64,000 nucleotides of DNA from assembly GCF_007827045.1 (NCBI RefSeq), contig NZ_RPFW01000011.1:1-64000 (forward strand). Direction: 5' to 3'. This document shows positions 59,132-64,000 of this stretch, piece by piece. This stretch comes from Trebonia kvetii. Its GTDB lineage: Bacteria > Actinomycetota > Actinomycetes > Streptosporangiales > Streptosporangiaceae. Each line of letters begins with the position of its first letter. Within the stretch, counting starts at the first letter, position 1. The notes under the pieces were generated by a model that was not told where the DNA came from, did not search any database, and worked only from the letters and a program-made list of their open reading frames with translations. The translations under genes and the position numbers were made by a program.

Positions 59132-60522
59132 CTAGCCGTCGCGGTAGCGGGCAGCGCCAAATCCGCGCTGCCTTGCGCTTCGCCGCGCCACCAGTCCTGG
59201 CCCGCTGCGGGGAGCAGGTGGATTGGGTCGTAGTACGGGTACTCGCGGTCGAGCGCGAGCGGGTCGTCGCTCTCGAGCGCGGTCCGGTAAGACTTGGTCC
59301 AGTACGAGACGCCGCGTTCCGCGTCATACCTGGCCACCTGGTGCACCCAGCGCTTGCCCACGTACGGCACGTCGCAGACCACTCGGGGCGTCGCGAAGCC
59401 CGGCAGGTAGCCCATGATCGCCGACTGCAGCGCCTGCGCCTCGGCGACGGTCAGCCGCCAGTGCTCGGCGCCGGGGATCATGTCGCACATATAGAAGTAG
59501 TACGGCGTGATCGACGCCTCATCGAGCAGCGCGAAGCACAGGTCGAGCAGCGCGCCCGCCGAGTCGTTCACGCCGCGCAGCAGCACGCCCTGGTTGCGCA
59601 CGTCGCGCATGCCCGCCTCGAGCAGCGCCCCCGCGGCCCGCGCCACCAGCGGCGTCACCGACTGGGCGGCGTTGACGTGCGTGTGCAGGGCGAGCGACAC
59701 GCCGCGCGAGCGTGCCGTCGCGGCCAGCCGTCCGACCCCAGCGAGGACGTCAGGCGACAGCCAGTGCTGCGGCAGCCCCATCAGCGCCTTGGACGCCAGC
59801 CGGATGTCGCGCACCGACTCGATGTCCATCAGCGCGGACACGAACGCCTCCACCCGCGGCCAGGGCAGGTTGGCCACGTCGCCGCCGGACACCACCACGT
59901 CCCGCACCGTCGGCGTACGCCGCAGATAGTCGAGCATCGCCTCGAGCCGGTCGTCGCGCGCCATGGTGAACTTGTGCTTGTCCCAGGACGCCGTGGGGTT
60001 GCCGACCAGGTCCATCCGGGTGCAATGCCCGCAGTACTGCGGGCAGGTCGGCAGCAGCTCCGCGAGCACCTTGGTCGGGTAGCGGTGGGTCAGCCCCTCG
60101 ACCGCCCACATCTCCGCCTCGTGCAGCGAGTCGCGCGCGGCGTAGGGGTGCGACGGCCAGTCCGGCCGCCGGTCGCTGGCCACCGGGAGCATGTAGCGGC
60201 GCACCGGGTCGCCGTACCAGGCGTCGCTGAACGCGGCGTCCGAGGCCGCCACGGCGGGCGCGATCGTGTTCAGCATCTGCGGCGGGATGAGCATGGACAT
60301 CGTGGCGTGCTCACGCTGGTCCCGCTCCAGGTCGGCGAGAAACGCCTCGGACAGCCCGCCGCCCGTCACGTCGCGCAACTGGCGCAGGTTCTTCACCGAG
60401 TGGGCCCGCTGCCACTGCGCGGACTCCCACTCCTGCGACGTCACCGCGGACCACCCGGGCAGCCGCCGCCAGTCCGGTTCCGCCAGCTCACGTCGCTGGT
60501 ATCGGTAGGGCTGCTCCACCAT
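59128..60522 (-). CDS. Radical SAM enzyme of the lysine 2,3-aminomutase (KamA) family
   Basis: A 464-residue protein. The iron-sulfur/SAM motif is CPQYCGHC (Cys160, Cys164, Cys167), followed by TRMDLVGNPTASWDKHKF. VRDVVVSGGDVANLPW holds the GGxP-like SAM-contact region, and HTHVNAAQSVTP and VCDVPYVGKRWVHQVARYD follow. The lysine in VPYVGKRW probably binds PLP. It would shift an amino group on lysine, glutamate or a related amino acid. ATG 60522 follows GGAGGCCGG; the open frame above it is not preceded by a site. Confidence 0.88.
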   Translation of the reverse strand: MVEQPYRYQRRELAEPDWRRLPGWSAVTSQEWESAQWQRAHSVKNLRQLRDVTGGGLSEAFLADLERDQREHATMSMLIPPQMLNTIAPAVAASDAAFSDAWYGDPVRRYMLPVASDRRPDWPSHPYAARDSLHEAEMWAVEGLTHRYPTKVLAELLPTCPQYCGHCTRMDLVGNPTASWDKHKFTMARDDRLEAMLDYLRRTPTVRDVVVSGGDVANLPWPRVEAFVSALMDIESVRDIRLASKALMGLPQHWLSPDVLAGVGRLAATARSRGVSLALHTHVNAAQSVTPLVARAAGALLEAGMRDVRNQGVLLRGVNDSAGALLDLCFALLDEASITPYYFYMCDMIPGAEHWRLTVAEAQALQSAIMGYLPGFATPRVVCDVPYVGKRWVHQVARYDAERGVSYWTKSYRTALESDDPLALDREYPYYDPIHLLPAAGQDWWRGEAQGSADLALPATATAS

Positions 60523-60613
60523 CCGGCCTCCTGCGCCACTGAACTCAGTATTTGCGTTATACCCTGCCAAGTCAGAAAAAAATACAGGAGAACGGTAACC
60601 AGAACAAAGATTT

Positions 60614-60628
60614 TCCCGAACGCGTGCG
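60614..60628 (+). repeat. Interspersed motif TCCCGAACGCGTGCG
   Basis: An intergenic copy between the divergent KamA-like and methyltransferase genes, with one base different from the consensus and preceded by GATTTT as in the copy at 26772. Confidence 0.55.
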
Positions 60629-60687
60629 GGTCTACGCACGCACCGTCACCGGCTGACCCGGAGGAGCGGCCGGCGTATGCTCGGGCG

Positions 60688-61428
60688 ATGACCCCGGAGC
60701 AGGAGGCCACGGTCAGGTCCGAGGCCCTAGCCGGAGCCGAAACGCTGGCCAGACCCGAGACCTCCGTTGCGCCCGAGGCCCTGGTCAGGTCCGCCACCGC
60801 ATGGGCGCCCGTGCCCTTCGTCCCCGAGGTCAGGCTGCTCACCGCCGCCGAGCCGTTCGGCCTGTGGGACCGCACGCGGCGCGACGCGCCGCCGTTCTGG
60901 GCGTTCCCCTGGGCGGGCGGCCAGGGGCTTGCCCGCTACCTCCTGGACCATCCCGAGACGGTGGCCGGCCGCCGCGTGCTCGACGTCGCCTCGGGCTCGG
61001 GACTCGTCGCCATCGCGGCCGCGAAGGCGGGCGCCGCCGCGGTGACCGCCGGCGACATCGACGATCACGCCCTGGCCGCGATCGCGCTCAACGCGGCCGC
61101 CAACGACGCGGCCTGGATCATCCCGCGCCGCCTCGATATGGCCCTGCCTGACCGGGAAACGGGCGCCCTGGGGGGCCGGGACGGCCGCACGGACGCACCT
61201 CAGGTCGTGCTCGCCGCCGACGTGTTCTACCAGCGCGACCTGGCCGCCACCGCGTTGCGCTTCCTGCGGGAGGCCAGGGACGGCGGCGCCGACGTCCTAG
61301 TCGCCGACCCGGGCCGCGCCTTCGTCCCCGCCGGGTCGCTCAACGCGCTGCTGAGCTACGACATCCCGGTGCTGACCGTGCTCGAGGACGCCCCGGTCAA
61401 GCGGGTCACCGTCTACCGCCTGCCCTAG
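60688..61428 (+). CDS. Class I SAM-dependent methyltransferase, lysine-methyltransferase-like (METTL/ETFB-KMT type)
   Basis: A 246-residue protein. FVPEVRLLTAAEPFGLWDRT and PPFWAFPWAGGQGLARYLLD precede the SAM-binding motif VLDVASGSGLVAIAAAKAGA, with acidic motif DIDDHALAAI and VVLAADVFYQRDLA as post-motif. The PFWAFPWAGGQ segment is typical of the Nnt1/ETFB-KMT-like group, which methylates protein side chains. The long open frame upstream (to 58966) is an artefact over the KamA-like gene. The exact substrate is unknown. Confidence 0.85.
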   Translation: MTPEQEATVRSEALAGAETLARPETSVAPEALVRSATAWAPVPFVPEVRLLTAAEPFGLWDRTRRDAPPFWAFPWAGGQGLARYLLDHPETVAGRRVLDVASGSGLVAIAAAKAGAAAVTAGDIDDHALAAIALNAAANDAAWIIPRRLDMALPDRETGALGGRDGRTDAPQVVLAADVFYQRDLAATALRFLREARDGGADVLVADPGRAFVPAGSLNALLSYDIPVLTVLEDAPVKRVTVYRLP

Positions 61429-61572
61429 ACAGACTCACTGGTCCTCGTCTGGGTTACGCCCCGCCGACATTGGTGCCGGCCCCTATGGCGCGCCGCCCGG
61501 CCCGCGTCTAGCGTTACAGCAGTGGCGGGGGAACCCGCAGGGAACCGGAACGCGCGGTGAAGGGCGGATCAG

Positions 61573-61977
61573 GTGGAGTACGAGCGGGGCCGCAAGGAAG
61601 GCGTGCCGTCCAACGTAGGGCCCAAGCCGACGTTCACCGGGAACGCGATGCAGGACGCGCTGCTCGACGACGGTGACAGGGGCCAGGTCCGGGTCTACAG
61701 CGTGGTATTCGAGCCGGGCGCGCGGACCTACTGGCACTCGCACGCCGCCGGGCAGACGCTGCTCATCGCCAGTGGGCGGGGCATGGTGCAGAACAGGGAC
61801 GGCGACCGGCGGATCGTCGGGGCCGGCGACGTGGTCTGGGCCCCGCCCGGCGAGGTGCACTGGCATGGCGCGGCGCCCGACTCCTTCCTCAGCCACACCG
61901 CGGTCTCCCTCGGCCTCACCAGCTGGCACGAGGAAGTCGGCGAGGAGCAGTACAGAAGCGCGTTCGAAGGCCAGTGA
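61573..61977 (+). CDS. Cupin-domain protein
   Basis: A 134-residue single cupin: VVFEPGARTYWHSHAAGQTL has the GX5HXH metal motif, and GEVHWHGAAPDSFLSHTAVS the second motif. It resembles the (R)-mandelonitrile-lyase-like/CMD-associated cupins. It is cytosolic. GTG follows AAGGGCGGATCAG. Its stop overlaps the MBL-fold start (TGATG), so the two act together. Confidence 0.88.
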   Translation: MEYERGRKEGVPSNVGPKPTFTGNAMQDALLDDGDRGQVRVYSVVFEPGARTYWHSHAAGQTLLIASGRGMVQNRDGDRRIVGAGDVVWAPPGEVHWHGAAPDSFLSHTAVSLGLTSWHEEVGEEQYRSAFEGQ

Positions 61978-62837
61978 TGGCCGCTGCCGCACCCGGCCCG
62001 CACAGCGGGGCACGGGAGGTACTCGCGGTCAGGTACGGGCGCCGCGTCACCAGCCGCGCGGAGAGCTACCTCAACTTCCACCTGTACGGCGAGCCGGACG
62101 CGCCGCTGGACATCGACTACTTCTTCTGGGTGATCCGCGAGCCAGGGGGAGCGGTCACCCTGGTCGACACCGGGTTCGCACCGGAGACCGGCGACCGGCG
62201 CCGCCGGGCCCACTGGGCGACGCCCGCAGACGCGCTGCCCGGTCTTGGCATCGCGCCCGATGACGTCACGACCGTGGTGATCAGTCACGCGCACTGGGAT
62301 CACATCGGCAACCTCGGCCAATTGCCCCGCGCGGCCATCGTCATGGCTGAGGCCGAGTACGCCTTCTGGACTTCGCCCATGGCCACCCGCGCGCAGTTCG
62401 CGGCGCACGCGGAACCGCAGGAGATCGCCCTGCTCGCCACGGCCCGCGCCGAGGGCAGGATCACCCTGTTCACCGGGCAGCACGCGCTGGCGCCCGGCGT
62501 GGACCTGATCGAGGTCGGCGGGCACACGCCCGGCCAGCTGATCGCCACGGTGTCGACAGGGACAAGGGCGAGATCCGCCGGCACAGTGGTGCTCGCCTCG
62601 GACGCGCTGCACTTCTACGAGGAGGTCGAGCGGGACCGCCCGTTCGCGATACTCGCCGACCTGCCAGGGATGTACCGCGCCTACGACACCCTCGCCCAGC
62701 TGGCCAGCCAGCCGGGCACGCACCTGGTCGCCGGGCACGACCCGGCGGTGCGCGCCAGGTTCGAGCCGTGGAGCTCGCCGTCAGGCGCTGACGGCGAGCT
62801 CCAGGTCACCGACCTGAGCCGGCCCGTCGCCCGCTAG
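61977..62837 (+). CDS. Metallo-beta-lactamase-fold hydrolase, N-acyl-homoserine-lactonase-like
   Basis: A 286-residue MBL-fold enzyme. The metal site is in SHAHWDHIGN (HxHxDH), with a further His in VGGHTPGQLI, an Asp in VVLASDALHFYE and His in VAGHDPAV. The layout and YFFWVIREPGGAVTLVDTGF start match the AttM/AiiB-like lactonase group. It opens lactone or ester rings. GTG 61974 and ATG 61977 are both in frame; ATG is preferred for the TGATG overlap with the cupin gene. Confidence 0.9.
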   Translation: MAAAAPGPHSGAREVLAVRYGRRVTSRAESYLNFHLYGEPDAPLDIDYFFWVIREPGGAVTLVDTGFAPETGDRRRRAHWATPADALPGLGIAPDDVTTVVISHAHWDHIGNLGQLPRAAIVMAEAEYAFWTSPMATRAQFAAHAEPQEIALLATARAEGRITLFTGQHALAPGVDLIEVGGHTPGQLIATVSTGTRARSAGTVVLASDALHFYEEVERDRPFAILADLPGMYRAYDTLAQLASQPGTHLVAGHDPAVRARFEPWSSPSGADGELQVTDLSRPVAR

Positions 62838-62879
62838 GTGGCCTCGTTGCCCGCTAGGTGCCCCGTTGCCCGCTATGTA
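62825..62879. repeat. Three tandem copies of a 16-base unit across two stop codons
   Basis: CGTCGCCCGCTAGGTG (62825), CGTTGCCCGCTAGGTG (62845) and CGTTGCCCGCTATGTA (62864) follow each other with periods of 20 and 19 bases. The first supplies the stop of the MBL-fold gene (CGCTAG). The last supplies that of the convergent transpeptidase (CTA of CTATGTAAC). They arose by local slippage. Confidence 0.75.
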
Positions 62880-63997
62880 ACGGTGACCAGCGTGCCGTAG
62901 GGCAGGTACGGGTAGGCCTCCTTGGCGGCGTTGTAGGGCAGTTCGACGCAGCCGAGCGACTGCGGGGAGCCGTAGCTGCCGCGGGGGATATAGTGCACCG
63001 CGGAACCGCCGGAGAAATACGACACCCAGGACACCGGGTCGGCGTAGTGCGAGCCGTCCGGGTTGGTGCCCTGCATGACCTGGAACGGCAGCTTCTCGTA
63101 GACCGGGAAGGTGCCCACCGGCGTCGGGTCGATGGAGATGCCGAGGTTGGCCGGCGAGGAGAAGACCACGTGACCGTTGTGCCAGATGGTCAGGCGCTGC
63201 GGCACATGATCGCTGGCGAGCGCGTAGCTGTACCCGTGGGTGTTGCGCTGGTTCTTGGCGGCCGCCGCGAGCAGCGCCTTCCACACGGCCGTCCCGGCCA
63301 CCCCGTCGGTCGGCAGCGCGTGATCGGCCTCGAAGCCGGTGATCGCGCCGCGGTCAAGGGTGTTTGCCTTGCCCTGATCCCAGAAGGAGTACAGCGCCGA
63401 CGGATAGCCGTGGTGCCAGGTGAACGTGCCCGGCGGCGGCGCGTACGCCGCGGCGAGCTGCGCCGCCCCGCTGCCCGCGGGCACCGCTGCGCCCGCGCCA
63501 GGCGTCCAGGTCATCGGCAGGTAGCCGAGCTCCGCCAGGATCTGCTGCAGCCGCAGCATGCTGTAGGCGCCGGTCTTGAACGTGGACTTCTCCGTAGCGG
63601 CGCCCGGGTCGGCCAGGCCGCTCACCGTGACGGTGACATGCGAGTTCGCAGGATAGCCAGTGTCCGGCATGAAGATGGCGGCGTTGCCCGCGCGCTGCCA
63701 GGTTCCGGCGATCGCCGGGGACAGCACGGGCAGCGGCGCGCTGGCCGGCAACGGCTGGTTATAGGTGACTGTGATGGTCCGCGCGCCGTCGACGGCCCGG
63801 TCGCCGTCGCCGGGATTGACCGAGACCAGGCGCAGCGCCACCGGCTTGGCGACGCTCGGGCTCGAGGCCGCGCTCACCGGGTGACCGCGGCCGGAGCCGC
63901 TGCCCTGTGCCGCGAGCACGATTCCCGCCGTGCAGCCGCCGATCACGAGTACCGCACCCGATGCCCACGCCGCGGTCTTACGCGAAAGGTGAATCAC
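62873..63997 (-). CDS. L,D-transpeptidase (YkuD) with Ig-like and peptidoglycan-binding regions
   Basis: A 374-residue exported protein whose start lies three bases from the window edge, so its promoter is not seen and a longer N-terminus is possible. TM/signal: AAWASGAVLVIGGCTAGIVL, with Cys22 a possible lipidation site. An Ig-like domain (50-145) and a peptidoglycan-binding-type helical region (145-250) precede the YkuD domain. Catalytic residues are His335 (AVHYIPRG) and Cys350 (PQSLGCVELP). Leu348 replaces the His of the common SHGC motif. It makes 3-3 cross-links in the cell wall. Confidence 0.9.
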   Translation of the reverse strand: MIHLSRKTAAWASGAVLVIGGCTAGIVLAAQGSGSGRGHPVSAASSPSVAKPVALRLVSVNPGDGDRAVDGARTITVTYNQPLPASAPLPVLSPAIAGTWQRAGNAAIFMPDTGYPANSHVTVTVSGLADPGAATEKSTFKTGAYSMLRLQQILAELGYLPMTWTPGAGAAVPAGSGAAQLAAAYAPPPGTFTWHHGYPSALYSFWDQGKANTLDRGAITGFEADHALPTDGVAGTAVWKALLAAAAKNQRNTHGYSYALASDHVPQRLTIWHNGHVVFSSPANLGISIDPTPVGTFPVYEKLPFQVMQGTNPDGSHYADPVSWVSYFSGGSAVHYIPRGSYGSPQSLGCVELPYNAAKEAYPYLPYGTLVTVT

Positions 63998-64000
63998 CAG

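Noticed and set aside
58966-61428. Very long plus-strand open frame over the KamA-like gene
   Set aside because: Most of it is antisense to a clearly coding radical SAM gene and has shadow composition; only the part from ATG 60688, with SAM motifs, is real.

Overview
The window is high-GC DNA with short spacers, frequent GTG/TTG starts, ATGA/GTGA/TAATG stop-start overlaps and several probable leaderless promoters. This, together with a conservon-type kinase/roadblock pair, an ECF42-type sigma factor, a PAC2 protein and a selenocysteine tRNA, points to a filamentous or soil actinomycete, plausibly near Streptosporangiales. The genus cannot be fixed from the sequence alone.

Layout. 0-1.2 kb: a decayed HNH-plus-P-loop-ATPase gene next to short repeats that resemble an IS end. 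1.4-5.4 kb: two dihydrofolate-reductase-fold paralogues around an alpha/beta hydrolase and a DUF4287 protein, then an ECF42-like sigma factor coupled to a YCII/DGPF protein. 5.8-22.9 kb: a dense catabolic block. It holds three acyl-CoA-dehydrogenase-fold flavin monooxygenases, two kinds of flavin reductase (one fused to an acetoacetate-decarboxylase-fold domain), a type I extradiol dioxygenase, an FAH-family hydrolase, two SnoaL-like proteins (one a duplication) and a dipeptide/nickel-type ABC importer with a permease-ATPase fusion. Two paralogous TetR regulators bracket the block. Seven copies of a 15-bp palindrome, consensus ACTGTACNGTACAGT, sit in its promoters and make it look like one regulon. 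The inferred logic is uptake, then ring hydroxylation by FADH2/FMNH2-dependent oxygenases, then meta-cleavage, then hydrolysis or decarboxylation.

23.2-28.5 kb: a MarR repressor with a 53-bp nested palindrome facing an SDR-ABM fusion, a crippled tyrosine integrase beside selC, a GH13 alpha-glucosidase and a CDF metal exporter. 28.7-36 kb: a long secreted low-complexity protein, a Rieske lipoprotein, a membrane protein, a 5'-3' exonuclease, a prolidase-type peptidase and a PAC2 protein. 36.1-40.8 kb: an ABC-2 exporter that was followed directly by a two-component system until an IS630-family element inserted between the ribosome-binding site and the start codon of the kinase. 40.9-43.7 kb: an Lrp/AsnC regulator and a TetR/MFS pair with two operators.

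43.7-56.0 kb: a very large GH38 alpha-mannosidase with a divergent ArsR-like regulator, a small conserved protein, a LacI regulator and a five-gene branched-chain-amino-acid-type ABC importer with a LacI-type operator upstream. 56.0-59.1 kb: a structured leader ending in an intrinsic terminator, then a conservon kinase plus roadblock protein without the usual third and fourth genes. 59.1-64 kb: a lysine-2,3-aminomutase-like radical SAM enzyme, a methyltransferase, a cupin, an MBL-fold hydrolase and an L,D-transpeptidase at the window edge.

No CRISPR array, rRNA gene or replication origin was seen. A short motif, TCCCGAACGGNTGCG, recurs five times, in coding and non-coding DNA, with one inverted partner.
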